From contig NZ_SPPK01000001.1 of NCBI RefSeq assembly GCF_004569505.1, positions 186,001 to 250,000 on the forward strand: a stretch of 64,000 nt of DNA, in the 5' to 3' direction. The translations under genes and the position numbers were made by a program. The notes under the pieces are model-generated. The model saw only the letters and a list, made by a program, of their open reading frames with translations. It ran no database searches and was not told the origin of the DNA. Positions 16,939 to 25,257 of this stretch are shown here, one piece after another. The stretch's first letter is position 1; every line of letters begins with the position of its first letter. This DNA is from Dysgonomonas mossii (lineage in GTDB: Bacteria > Bacteroidota > Bacteroidia > Bacteroidales > Dysgonomonadaceae).

Positions 16939-17829
16939 ATGAAGGAAACTACCCAAAGCGAATACGATAAAGCGGTAAACAATGTAGTTGACTATATCGA
17001 TCGTCATCTTTTTGAAGTACCTGATATAAAAAGGTTGTCTGAGATAGCTAATATCTCCGAATATCATTTTCATCGTATATTTAAAGCTATAATTGGTGAA
17101 AATATAGGTGAGTATATCAATCGCCTTCGCTTAGAATATATTGCAGAACACTTGCAGATGACAAAGCATACGTTGAGCGAAATCGCCGTGAAAACCGGCT
17201 ATGGAACAAAGTATGCTTTGTCAAAAGCATTCAAGAAGCATTTTGGTATTTCTCCTTCAGCCTTTCGTATGCAGGAAGAAGATGCGTCCAATTTTTTTAG
17301 AAAAGCTGAAAGAGTGACCATCTCCCTTGTTCCTGAAATAAGGAAAATCCCCTCCAAACAGGTTGTATATATTCGTATAATAGATAGCTACGGTGCTGCG
17401 GAATCATATACAATCGCATGGAAGAAACTGGGACAGTTTGCAAAAGAGAACAATCTGGTGAATGATAAAACTGAGTTTATAGGACTCAGTTTCGATAATC
17501 CAACCATAACACATCCTCAAAATTGTAGATTCTATGCTTGTTTTACCGTAGATAGAGAAGTGAGACCTCAGGGAGCTTTCGGTTTACAAAAGATAAGTGG
17601 GGGAATGTATGCTATTTTTACACTTAAAGGTTCATATAGCGGATTGTTGGATATGTATTATAATATCTACCTCAGGTGGTTACCGCAAAGTGGCTATAAA
17701 TTGCGAGGGGGATATGCTTTTGAGAAATATCTGAATAGTCCGAACAATGTTTCGGAGGATGATGTACTGACCGAAATATACATCCCCATTTCTAAGCTGG
17801 AAAATCTTGACCAGCCACTATTTTTGTAA
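16939..17829 (+). CDS. AraC-family regulator with GyrI-like effector domain
   Basis: A 296-residue transcription regulator of the MarA/Rob type. Residues 10-112 contain two HTH motifs (IKRLSEIANISEYHFHRIFK and LSEIAVKTGYGTKYALSKAF). Residues about 125-290 form a GyrI-like effector-binding domain (ITHPQNCRFYACFTVDREV, YAIFTLKGSYSGLLDMYYNI, then WLPQSGYKLR), which binds small hydrophobic or cationic molecules in multidrug-responsive relatives. The domain order HTH-then-GyrI is the Rob/SoxS-like arrangement. The ligand and target genes are not apparent; the co-transcribed zinc ribbon gene is the nearest candidate partner. Confidence 0.9.
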   Translation: MKETTQSEYDKAVNNVVDYIDRHLFEVPDIKRLSEIANISEYHFHRIFKAIIGENIGEYINRLRLEYIAEHLQMTKHTLSEIAVKTGYGTKYALSKAFKKHFGISPSAFRMQEEDASNFFRKAERVTISLVPEIRKIPSKQVVYIRIIDSYGAAESYTIAWKKLGQFAKENNLVNDKTEFIGLSFDNPTITHPQNCRFYACFTVDREVRPQGAFGLQKISGGMYAIFTLKGSYSGLLDMYYNIYLRWLPQSGYKLRGGYAFEKYLNSPNNVSEDDVLTEIYIPISKLENLDQPLFL

Positions 17830-17889
17830 TTGCTACTTTAGGAGGTATGAACTAACCAAATTAAAATTCAATAACACTCTCCATCCCGA

Positions 17890-17908
17890 ACCTCCCCAAG
17901 GGGGAGGT
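17890..17908. repeat. ACCTCCCC-AAG-GGGGAGGT palindrome
   Basis: 8-bp perfect arms around a 3-base centre, much more GC-rich than the surroundings. It looks like an interspersed repeat core rather than a terminator, because no T run follows on either strand. Confidence 0.4.
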
Positions 17909-18187
17909 ACTTGCTCTCAGAATGATGAGTTTTGATTCACTTTACAATTTATAGTTCTTCTGTAGAAGAATCAACGGTCGATGACCGAAGAAAGTTAAGG
18001 AAGGAAGTCGAATAAACAAAAAAAATCACTGTTAAAATCCATTGGTAACCGGAAGTCCGCAATAAGCAGGAGTTCCTCTCAGAATGTCAGTACGACTAGT
18101 GATTAATAAATCGAATAATGAACATCATTCAGATTGCGTTCACCCCAATGCCTTTGGATATGTAAAGGTATGGAGAATCGAAAAATA

Positions 18188-18230
18188 TACTGTTTCATAT
18201 TTACAAAAAGTACTGTTTCATATTTACAAA
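18188..18230. repeat. tandem 20-bp direct repeat
   Basis: TACTGTTTCATATTTACAAA occurs at 18188-18207 and again, identical, at 18211-18230 with the spacer AAG (period 23). Two units only. Confidence 0.7.
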
Positions 18231-18376
18231 TTCGGCTATACTTATCGCCTCTTTTATAGTGCAGATCAAATAATCGACTAGAAAATAAGATTATAGACAG
18301 AAGACTCGATTGCCAGCTATTTTTATAATTATTACTTTTACAACAAAGGGAGTTAGAACCTTTATTTTTGAAAAAT

Positions 18377-19138
18377 ATGAATATAATCAAGCTTACAGAA
18401 GAAAATCTATTAACAGAACATATTTGCTGTGCAATTAGTAGTAAGTCTACAGCCAAAGGAGTTGAAGCTAAGAAAGAGTGGTTGAGTAAACGGTTTGAGG
18501 AAGGCTTGAGATTTATAAAGTTCGATGTAAAAGGGAAGGCTTTTATAGAGTATATCCCTGCAGAGAATGCTTGGGTTCCTGTCGATGCGGAAGGCTATAT
18601 TTTTATCAATTGTTTTTGGGTATCCGGCTCGTTTAAGGGGAAAGGATACGGAAAACGTTTGTTGGCAGAGTGTGAAAAGGACGCTCGCTCACAGGGTTAC
18701 AAAGGTGTGGTGTTGATCGTTGGAAATAAGAAGAAACCTTTCTTGTCGGACAAAGCTTTTATGCTTCATAATGGATATGAGGTATGTGATACTTGTGACC
18801 CTTATTTTGAATTGATGGTAAAAAACTTCGATCAAACAACAACAACGCCTTCTTTTAAGCAATCAGCAAAGTCTGGGATGGGGGACAGTGTAAGAGGTAT
18901 CGATATTTTTTATACAGAGCAATGTCCTTTTACCGTTCCTTACATAAAACTGTTAGAGCCTATTATGCAAGCTTCAATCTATCCTGTAAGGTGTCGTCGG
19001 ATAGAAACAAAGGAAGTTGCTCAGAATCATTTTTCGCCTGTAACAACTTATAGCCTGTTTGTGGATGGCAAATTTTATACAAACGAAATATTGACTGCAG
19101 ATAAGTTAAATAAGTTGATTGAAACGGTAAGAGGTTGA
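18377..19138 (+). CDS. GNAT acetyltransferase with YoaP-like domain
   Basis: A 253-residue protein. Residues 1-150 are a GNAT N-acetyltransferase domain with the acetyl-CoA loop GSFKGKGYGKRLL (84-96). Residues about 165-250 match the YoaP-like C-terminal domain (GIDIFYTEQCPFTVPYIKLL with C183, then SPVTTYSLFVDGKFYTNEIL), a thioredoxin-fold-like module. This GNAT-YoaP combination is found in many Firmicutes and Bacteroidetes with unknown substrate. The start is the ATG at 18377 rather than an in-frame TTG nine bases earlier. Monocistronic. Confidence 0.85.
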   Translation: MNIIKLTEENLLTEHICCAISSKSTAKGVEAKKEWLSKRFEEGLRFIKFDVKGKAFIEYIPAENAWVPVDAEGYIFINCFWVSGSFKGKGYGKRLLAECEKDARSQGYKGVVLIVGNKKKPFLSDKAFMLHNGYEVCDTCDPYFELMVKNFDQTTTTPSFKQSAKSGMGDSVRGIDIFYTEQCPFTVPYIKLLEPIMQASIYPVRCRRIETKEVAQNHFSPVTTYSLFVDGKFYTNEILTADKLNKLIETVRG

Positions 19139-19282
19139 TTATATATTCGTTGTTTTCTGCCTAATTATGATATTTGTCTTACTTCTAATTGTAAAGTTAA
19201 GATTATCAGTTCTCAAAGGGGATGTGTTAATGTAAAAGCATGAGGGAGAAAATGGAGGAGGCTTTCCTCTGTATAAAATATA

Positions 19283-19315
19283 TTTGTTCTATTTTCAAAA
19301 AAAGCATTATTTTTG
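19283..19315 (+). promoter_or_regulatory. promoter of the 175-residue lipoprotein gene
   Basis: TTTG (19283-19286), 21 bases, then TATTTTTG (19308-19315): a full Bacteroidetes -33/-7 match, 73 bases before the ATG. Confidence 0.6.
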
Positions 19316-19388
19316 TGTCATCATTAACAGAAATTTTAGAATACACAGTGCCTAAACAAACCAATAAAACTAAAACAGCAATTAAATT

Positions 19389-19916
19389 ATGAGAAAATTA
19401 GCATTTATTTTATTTACAATAACTACGGTTTTTGCCTTAACCTCTTGTGGTAGTGATGATAAAAAAGAACAAGTGTTTTTTAATGGTGATTGTAAACAAT
19501 CTGTTGTACTGGAATCTGGTCCGGCAAATTCGTCAATAACTACAAGTGAAGTTTCGGCTACCCTTGATGATATGTTAAAGGGTGCAACTGGTTATGGCTC
19601 TCCTGTTTCAACCGGCGAATTCCATGTAAATGGAGCTAATACAGTTGTGAAGATAACAGGTCTTCCAGATAATACTGTTCTGAAAAACTTTAGTTTAGAA
19701 ATCAATGGTCTTAAGAATGACTTTGGGGATATTCCTGTTACTCATACCAATCTTTATACAGGCAACTCCACCTACTTCCAAAAGGTATTTGATAAAATGA
19801 TTAAAGATAAGAAGCTCTCAACGAAAGCGACATTTACCCCAACCGAGAAAACATCTTCCGATGTAAAATTAGAAATAGTATTGTCGGGAAGATTTTCATA
19901 CTGGGCAAAGAAATAA
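19389..19916 (+). CDS. lipoprotein of unknown function
   Basis: A 175-residue lipoprotein with signal sequence and lipobox LTSC (C20), followed by GSDDKKE, consistent with surface or outer-membrane export. The mature part is predicted beta-rich (FHVNGANTVVKITGLPDNTV, then KNFSLEINGL). I do not recognise the family. It has a complete promoter and a strong terminator, so it is expressed as a single gene. Confidence 0.7.
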   Translation: MRKLAFILFTITTVFALTSCGSDDKKEQVFFNGDCKQSVVLESGPANSSITTSEVSATLDDMLKGATGYGSPVSTGEFHVNGANTVVKITGLPDNTVLKNFSLEINGLKNDFGDIPVTHTNLYTGNSTYFQKVFDKMIKDKKLSTKATFTPTEKTSSDVKLEIVLSGRFSYWAKK

Positions 19917-19938
19917 AATACTGATTTAGTGAATTACA

Positions 19939-19970
19939 AAAGAGGGCTATTCGACAGAATAGCCCTCTTT
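19939..19970. terminator. bidirectional terminator
   Basis: A perfect 14-bp stem (19939-19952 with 19957-19970) and 4-base loop between convergent genes, ending in TTT on one side and AAA on the other. Confidence 0.9.
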
Positions 19971-19988
19971 GTGTATTGTTGTAAATCT

Positions 19989-20567
19989 TTATTGAGACTT
20001 GTATATATTTTCAAAATCCTCGTTAAGCTCGTTCAGAAAATACAAAGTGCTTTTACTTGTATTCACTTTCAACTCTTGGAAGCCATCACTTGCTTTTATT
20101 GCATCGTTCGTAATAAAGTCTTCTGCTCTGATTATACGCGTAAGGAGATTGCCTTTTCCTGAATTTTCATACAGATAAGAGATGTCTGTAATTTCCAGTA
20201 CACATTTATCCTGAAATAAGAACCCGTTTACACGGTAACGCATAATCATTTTTTCACGCACTCCTTTCGAGTCGGCAGGTAGTAATAATTCTATCCTCGA
20301 TTTTGCTATAAATTCGTGATTCTGATAACCATATCGTATACTGGATATAAAAGGGTCTTTCCCGTACTTTGTTCCGGCCCAATCTTTTAGTATCTTATAA
20401 TTATCTTCTATGGATAAGTTCGGTTTTGCCGGAATTTCCTTTATAAACGTCACTTTCCCTTCAAATACAGGGATAGACGTAAATTTCTGACCTTGCTTTA
20501 TTACTTGAGCAAAACATGCGGCAGAAATGAGACTACATACGATATAAATCAAAAACTTTTTCATCAT
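19989..20567 (-). CDS. DUF4468 periplasmic protein
   Basis: A 192-residue exported protein with a signal peptide (about 1-21, ending CFAQ). The mature domain (PVFEGKVTFIKEIPAKPNLS, then IRYGYQNHEFIAKSRIELLL and MRYRVNGFLFQDKCVLEITD) matches DUF4468, a TBP-like fold common in Bacteroidales. Function unknown. Two start codons, at 20567 and 20564, are adjacent. It has a -7 box just upstream and shares the terminator with the plus-strand lipoprotein gene. Confidence 0.75.
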   Translation of the reverse strand: MMKKFLIYIVCSLISAACFAQVIKQGQKFTSIPVFEGKVTFIKEIPAKPNLSIEDNYKILKDWAGTKYGKDPFISSIRYGYQNHEFIAKSRIELLLPADSKGVREKMIMRYRVNGFLFQDKCVLEITDISYLYENSGKGNLLTRIIRAEDFITNDAIKASDGFQELKVNTSKSTLYFLNELNEDFENIYKSQ

Positions 20568-20587
20568 TTTATCTTTTTTGATTTATA

Positions 20588-20595
20588 CAAATATA
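20588..20595 (-). promoter_or_regulatory. -7 box of the DUF4468 gene
   Basis: TATATTTG on the minus strand, 20 bases before the ATG. Confidence 0.4.
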
Positions 20596-20640
20596 TGAAT
20601 ATATTTTTAACTTAAACCCTTGATCGGAATTATCCTGTAA

Positions 20641-21789
20641 TCAAGACTCTATTGTAGTCAGATAGTTCTTCAATGTATTCGAATACATTTCCAGCATTTT
20701 ATCCCATACAAAGTCGTAGTCGATATAATCGAGGTCTATTTTCTTTATTTGCTTATCCAGATAGTCTTTAAACTCTTCCAGTTGCTCGGATGTATATTTG
20801 TCCTCAAACCTTGTTTCTTTATAGAACAGATCAAAGGCTATGTAGTTGCACGGAAATATTTCATAATTGCGGTGTATTTCCTTATCTATTATCTGGGCTG
20901 CAATTTCGGGTTGCAATCGTTTGTCGGGCTCGGTGATTTTATCCAACTCATCATTTATGCAGTTGCCAAAGCGGAATACTACATTGCCTTTCTTACCTAA
21001 AATGCCGATTTCCATGTTTAGAAGATCGTCCCGCTGAGTTTTTTTGAAATCAGGATTGTCTCTCTTCTGTTGAAACTCTTTTGCTTTCAGGTAATCGCAA
21101 GGGTCGTATTCGTATGATATGGATAGCGGAATAAGGTTCAGCTCCTTAAGACTTTCGATAAAAGATTTGTCTTCGGGATATAGAGCTAGCATTTTTAATA
21201 AACTGTCTTGGGTGCGGTCGTCCGAGTTTTTAGCTCGTCCTTCACGTTGAGCAATCCATACCGATTCTTTTTTCTCAGAAATGGCATAGTGTATATATTC
21301 AGACATATGTTTTGACGCTATCAATCTTTCTTTTATAGATAGTCCACGTCTTACAATAAAACTCTTGTTGAGGCGCACAAGCTTGTCTATCCAAGGATGG
21401 ATAAGCAGATTGTCTCCTATTGCTATTTCTGTGGTTTCGAAGCCTTTCTCGTGGCGCAGAATATTTAGTAACCCCGCATCGAGTACAATATCTCTGTGGT
21501 TTGATAAGAAAAGGTGCTCTACCGACCGGTCGATACTCTCCCAGTTGTCGAGCTTCATGCTCGATGATACTCTCATACCCAATGCTTTTATCACAGGGTA
21601 TATCATACGGCTTTGAAATTCTTTTTTTGTTGCGTATTTAGACATTTCAGCAGAAAACTCAGCCCAATCTATTTCGGGCATAATATATTTTACTGCGTGC
21701 TGAAAACCGGGGTCAACCAGTATGTCCTGAATGGCTTGCTTCACCTCGTGGTCGTAGAGAGGCGCTATATCGTCAAATTTGCTACTCAT
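20641..21789 (-). CDS. glycerol acyltransferase-like protein (LPLAT family)
   Basis: A 382-residue protein of the lysophospholipid/glycerol acyltransferase superfamily. SNHRDIVLD (96-104) corresponds to the catalytic HX4D block but has one more residue between His and the second Asp, and VWIAQREGRAK resembles the EG-containing phosphate-binding block. The family acylates glycerol phosphate or similar acceptors at the membrane. It is the last gene of a run PASTA - rluD - ddl - this gene, separated from ddl by 4 bases. The acceptor is unknown, and it lacks a clear transmembrane helix. Confidence 0.75.
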   Translation of the reverse strand: MSSKFDDIAPLYDHEVKQAIQDILVDPGFQHAVKYIMPEIDWAEFSAEMSKYATKKEFQSRMIYPVIKALGMRVSSSMKLDNWESIDRSVEHLFLSNHRDIVLDAGLLNILRHEKGFETTEIAIGDNLLIHPWIDKLVRLNKSFIVRRGLSIKERLIASKHMSEYIHYAISEKKESVWIAQREGRAKNSDDRTQDSLLKMLALYPEDKSFIESLKELNLIPLSISYEYDPCDYLKAKEFQQKRDNPDFKKTQRDDLLNMEIGILGKKGNVVFRFGNCINDELDKITEPDKRLQPEIAAQIIDKEIHRNYEIFPCNYIAFDLFYKETRFEDKYTSEQLEEFKDYLDKQIKKIDLDYIDYDFVWDKMLEMYSNTLKNYLTTIES

Positions 21790-21793
21790 GGTA

Positions 21794-22774
21794 TCAATTT
21801 ACATTAAATTCGTTTTCTATAATCTCTGTTAAGACTTCAGTAATATTTAAGCCCGCAGCAGCTATCTGTTGAGGGATAAAGCTGGTCTGAGTCATGCCCG
21901 GAACGGTATTTACTTCTAATAAGTACGGCTTATTATCTGAAATGATAAAATCAACTCTGATAATGCCTTTCGCTCCTACCAAATCATATATTTTACGAGT
22001 TAATCGTTGTATCTCTTCTGTTATTTCCTGTGATATCCTTGCCGGAGTTATTTCTTCAACCTGTCCTTCGTATTTAGCATCATAGTCAAAAAAATCATTT
22101 GATGTAACTACTTCTGTTAAAGGAAAAACAACCTCTTTATTTTTTGTTTTGTAACAGCCGCATGTAACTTCTGTTCCCTTGATAAAGCTTTCGATAATCA
22201 CATCCGGTGTTTCGCCGAATGCCACGTCAATTGCTTTTTGTAGTTGATCAACGGACTTTACTTTAGTTGTTGCAAAACTTGAACCACCTGTATTCGGCTT
22301 TACAAACATGGGTAAGCCCAATTTTTCGGTGATACTATTTATATCGTACTTAGAATCCTTATTCAAATATAATGAATCGGCAACTCTTATCCCAAAGTTT
22401 CGAAGAAAATTGTTGCACACAAACTTATTCATTGTTAGTGACGATGCCATCATGCCGCATGTGGAGTAGGGGATGTCAAGCATATCAAAGTACGCTTGCA
22501 AGTGACCGTCTTCTCCGGGCGTTCCGTGTATGATGATAAACGCAAAGTCTATTTTAATCTTTTCTTTTCCCGGTGTGTGAAAGGTAAAGTCGTTTTTGTC
22601 AACAGGAAGTGTTTCTCCATTGATTTCAACAGTCCACCCTTCTTTAACGATCTTTACTTTATACAGATTGTATTTTTCCTTGTCCAAAAAAGAATAAACA
22701 CCAGCCATGCTTTTTGCTGAGACGATAACTTCGGAGGAATAGCCTCCCCATACAATGGCTATATTACGTTTCAT
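21794..22774 (-). CDS. ddl: D-alanine--D-alanine ligase
   Basis: A 326-residue ATP-grasp ligase that joins two D-Ala residues for peptidoglycan synthesis. Diagnostic blocks are present: IIIHGTPGEDG, FVKPNTGGSSFATT (ATP-grasp loop), GIIRVDFII and LEVNTVPGMT (metal and D-Ala binding). Cytoplasmic. It follows rluD by 24 bases in the same direction. Confidence 0.95.
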   Translation of the reverse strand: MKRNIAIVWGGYSSEVIVSAKSMAGVYSFLDKEKYNLYKVKIVKEGWTVEINGETLPVDKNDFTFHTPGKEKIKIDFAFIIIHGTPGEDGHLQAYFDMLDIPYSTCGMMASSLTMNKFVCNNFLRNFGIRVADSLYLNKDSKYDINSITEKLGLPMFVKPNTGGSSFATTKVKSVDQLQKAIDVAFGETPDVIIESFIKGTEVTCGCYKTKNKEVVFPLTEVVTSNDFFDYDAKYEGQVEEITPARISQEITEEIQRLTRKIYDLVGAKGIIRVDFIISDNKPYLLEVNTVPGMTQTSFIPQQIAAAGLNITEVLTEIIENEFNVN

Positions 22775-22798
22775 TTTATACGAATGATTATATATTTA

Positions 22799-23866
22799 TT
22801 AAATGTCTCTATATGCTATATATCCACGCCATTTCTCCACCAGCTGAGCCATGTCGTCGGGTAGTGGTGCTTCGAACATCAATTCTTGACCTGTTCGCGG
22901 ATGTACAAACCCTAATGTCTGAGCATGAAGCGCCTGTCTTGGGCAGATATTAAAGCAATTTTGTACAAACTGTTTATATTTAGCAAAATTAGTTCCCTTT
23001 AATATTTCATTTCCGCCATACCGTTCGTCGTTAAATAAGGTATACCCGATGTGCTTCATGTGTACGCGTATCTGGTGGGTACGCCCTGTTTCTAGCCTAC
23101 ACTGAATGAGTGTGACGTAGCCCAGTCGTTCCAATACTTTATAGTGCGTAACGGCATGTTTGCCGTAGTCTGCTTCGGGGAATACAGTCATCAGCATACG
23201 ATTTTTTAGGCTGCGACCAATATTGGCCTCTATGCGTCCTTCGTCGTCACTGATATTACCCCATACTAAGGCTATATATTGTCTTTTTGTTGTCTTATTG
23301 AAAAATTGGGCTGACAAATGCGTTTTTGCATAAGCGTTTTTAGCCACAAGTATAAGTCCCGATGTGTCTTTGTCGATCCGGTGCACAATACCCAATCGAG
23401 GATCTTTCGAATCGTATTCCGGCGTATCTTTCAATCGGTATGCGATAGCATTTACCATTGTGCCCTGATAATTGCCAAATCCCGGATGCACGACAAGACC
23501 CGGAGGTTTGTTTATCACCATTAGGTCTTCATCTTCATATACTACATCTAATGGGATGTCCTCGGGTATAATTTCCAATTCCCGTGGAGGGCGATTCATA
23601 ACCACCGATATGACGTCGAGCGGCTTGATTCTGTAGTTGGATTTTACCGGAATATTATTTACTAATATGCAGTCTGCTTCGGCTGCTTGTTGTATGCGGT
23701 TGCGCGAAACTCCAACTATATGCATAGCCAGATATTTATCAACGCGTATCATACCCTGACCTTTATCGGCTACAAAGCGATAGTGTTCAAATAACTCGGA
23801 ATTCTGATCTTCTACAAGTTCGTCTTCCGAAAGGTCATCTATTTCATCAAATGAATCGTCGATCAT
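22799..23866 (-). CDS. rluD: RluA-family 23S rRNA pseudouridine synthase
   Basis: A 355-residue enzyme. An S4 RNA-binding domain lies at about 38-95 (IRVDKYLAMHIVGVSRNRIQ), and the catalytic domain contains GIVHRIDKDTSGL (159-171) with catalytic D165. An acidic N-terminal extension of about 30 residues (DDSFDEIDDLSEDELVED) is typical of Bacteroidetes members. RluD-type enzymes modify helix 69 of 23S rRNA; the exact target among RluA/C/D cannot be proven here. Its ATG shares one base with the stop of the PASTA gene (TAATG). Confidence 0.85.
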   Translation of the reverse strand: MIDDSFDEIDDLSEDELVEDQNSELFEHYRFVADKGQGMIRVDKYLAMHIVGVSRNRIQQAAEADCILVNNIPVKSNYRIKPLDVISVVMNRPPRELEIIPEDIPLDVVYEDEDLMVINKPPGLVVHPGFGNYQGTMVNAIAYRLKDTPEYDSKDPRLGIVHRIDKDTSGLILVAKNAYAKTHLSAQFFNKTTKRQYIALVWGNISDDEGRIEANIGRSLKNRMLMTVFPEADYGKHAVTHYKVLERLGYVTLIQCRLETGRTHQIRVHMKHIGYTLFNDERYGGNEILKGTNFAKYKQFVQNCFNICPRQALHAQTLGFVHPRTGQELMFEAPLPDDMAQLVEKWRGYIAYRDI

Positions 23867-24489
23867 TATTCAAAAAAAGATTTTTCGATGTCTTGTGAGT
23901 CAGATTGTTCAGTTATACTGTCTCCCTCACTTATATCACCTCCGGCTCCTACGGTCATTACCAGCGGAGATCCTTTTGGTATTTTCTGATTCGGTGTTAG
24001 CTGTTTTCCTCTATACGAAATAGATATAACTAACCCTTTATAAGCGGCAGGTACTTCCTGTATGGTTACTTTGTTAAAGCCTAAAGACGCTAACTGAGCT
24101 TCGGCTTGCCTTCTCGAATAGTCTTTTAGCTCGGGAACAGATACCAGTTGCACACCTTTAGCTTTTATAACTAAAAATACGGTACGTCCTTTTTTAACTT
24201 TCGATTGCTCTTTCGGGATCTGTTCGATAATAGATCCGGGAGCACCTTCCGCCTGGAAAATGGAATCACTGATCTCGTATCTCAAATCCGATGACTCCAG
24301 TATTCCTGCTGCATCTTGTACTTGCAGTCCTTTTACGGTAGGAACAGTGATGGACTCATTATGCTTGGTATAAAAATTGAGAAGAAACAATACGATTATA
24401 ACCAGTCCTACAAAGGCCCCGATCATCATCAGTACATTCTTCACATAGATATTTTTTAATAACCTAAATATGATATTCTCTTTCTTCAT
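23866..24489 (-). CDS. PASTA-domain membrane protein
   Basis: A 207-residue protein with a short cytoplasmic N-terminus, one transmembrane helix (about 17-39, VLMMIGAFVGLVIIVLFLLN) and two PASTA domains in the periplasm (about 47-111, VPTVKGLQVQDAAGILESSD; about 115-180, VPELKDYSRRQAEAQLASLG). PASTA domains bind peptidoglycan or beta-lactam-like ligands. Unlike Gram-positive relatives, it carries no kinase or transpeptidase. Co-transcription with ddl suggests a cell-wall link; translation is coupled to rluD by TAATG. Confidence 0.85.
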   Translation of the reverse strand: MKKENIIFRLLKNIYVKNVLMMIGAFVGLVIIVLFLLNFYTKHNESITVPTVKGLQVQDAAGILESSDLRYEISDSIFQAEGAPGSIIEQIPKEQSKVKKGRTVFLVIKAKGVQLVSVPELKDYSRRQAEAQLASLGFNKVTIQEVPAAYKGLVISISYRGKQLTPNQKIPKGSPLVMTVGAGGDISEGDSITEQSDSQDIEKSFFE

Positions 24490-24517
24490 GTATGGCTATC
24501 CTTATCAAACGACGGTA

Positions 24518-24525
24518 CAAAAATA
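24518..24525 (-). promoter_or_regulatory. -7 box of the PASTA-rluD-ddl operon
   Basis: TATTTTTG on the minus strand, 28 bases before the ATG. Confidence 0.4.
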
Positions 24526-24583
24526 TTAAAAAAATACTTCTTTCATTTGTTTTACCTTACTTATTTAAGTTATAATAAGATAA

Positions 24584-24624
24584 ATGAGAAGGATAATTGA
24601 TTTCGCTTCAATTATCCTTCTCAT
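24584..24624 (-). terminator. terminator of the Lrp-type gene
   Basis: A perfect 17-bp stem (24584-24600 with 24608-24624) with a 7-base loop, 26 bases after the stop codon of the minus-strand regulator. Confidence 0.85.
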
Positions 24625-24650
24625 CTATAATAGTATATAATAAGTTTCGA

Positions 24651-25115
24651 TTATTCGGATTTAGATATCGGAATCTGGCGTTTTACTCCCTGACTCAAAG
24701 AAATCATAGTTTCTGTAGCTACAACTCCCGGAATGTCTTGGATTTTGTTGTTCAGCAAGTCCATCAAGTGCTCGTTATCCTTTGCATACAACTTGATCAG
24801 AATGGTGTATGGGCCCGTTGTAAAATGAGATTCTACAATTTCAGGAATCTTATCCAATTCAGGAATTACTGTTTTATACATTGAGCCTCTTTCGAGTTTT
24901 ACTCCTATATATGTACAAGTGTTGTAACCAAGAACTTTAGGATTAACAAAATATCCGGAACCTACGATTACATCCATCTCGATCATGCGTTGTACACGCT
25001 GATGGATTGCGGCACGTGAAACACCACATTCAAGAGCTACATCCTTAAATGGAATTCTTGCATTCTGGGATATAATCTCTAGAATCTTTTTATCAAGTTT
25101 GTCAATTTTTTGCAT
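24651..25115 (-). CDS. Lrp/AsnC-family transcription regulator
   Basis: A 154-residue regulator: N-terminal winged HTH (FKDVALECGVSRAAIHQRVQ) and C-terminal RAM/AsnC ligand domain (YTILIKLYAKDNEHLMDLLN, then IQDIPGVVATETMISLSQ). Members sense amino acids and form octamers that control amino acid metabolism. The ligand cannot be told from sequence. Single gene with -7 box and terminator. Confidence 0.9.
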   Translation of the reverse strand: MQKIDKLDKKILEIISQNARIPFKDVALECGVSRAAIHQRVQRMIEMDVIVGSGYFVNPKVLGYNTCTYIGVKLERGSMYKTVIPELDKIPEIVESHFTTGPYTILIKLYAKDNEHLMDLLNNKIQDIPGVVATETMISLSQGVKRQIPISKSE

Positions 25116-25144
25116 AATATGAGCGTTTTATCGTTATTATATCT

Positions 25145-25152
25145 CAAATATA
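25145..25152 (-). promoter_or_regulatory. -7 box of the Lrp-type gene
   Basis: TATATTTG on the minus strand, 29 bases before the ATG. Confidence 0.4.
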
Positions 25153-25257
25153 TGATATTTTTTACAATCTGTATGCTTTTTGCTCAATAATTTACTGAAC
25201 TTGTGCCAAATTATTATTTAAATCCGTTGTTTTAACTTATTTTCTGACAATGTCAGA

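Larger units (their letters stand above)
17830..18376. other. 547-base gap without a gene
   Basis: No reading frame here is convincing. The stretch holds the palindrome at 17890-17908, the 11-mer CTCTCAGAATG in two places (near 17915 and 18075), and a tandem 20-base repeat at 18188-18230. It may be remnant repeat material; I see no terminator with a T run after the AraC gene. Confidence 0.5.

Noticed and set aside
18188..18230. Possible start of a CRISPR array
   Set aside because: Only two 20-bp units with a 3-base spacer and no cas genes.
20641..24489. Whole run considered as a dedicated cell-wall operon
   Set aside because: Linkage is clear, but rluD is a ribosome modification enzyme and the acyltransferase acceptor is unknown, so no joint pathway was claimed.
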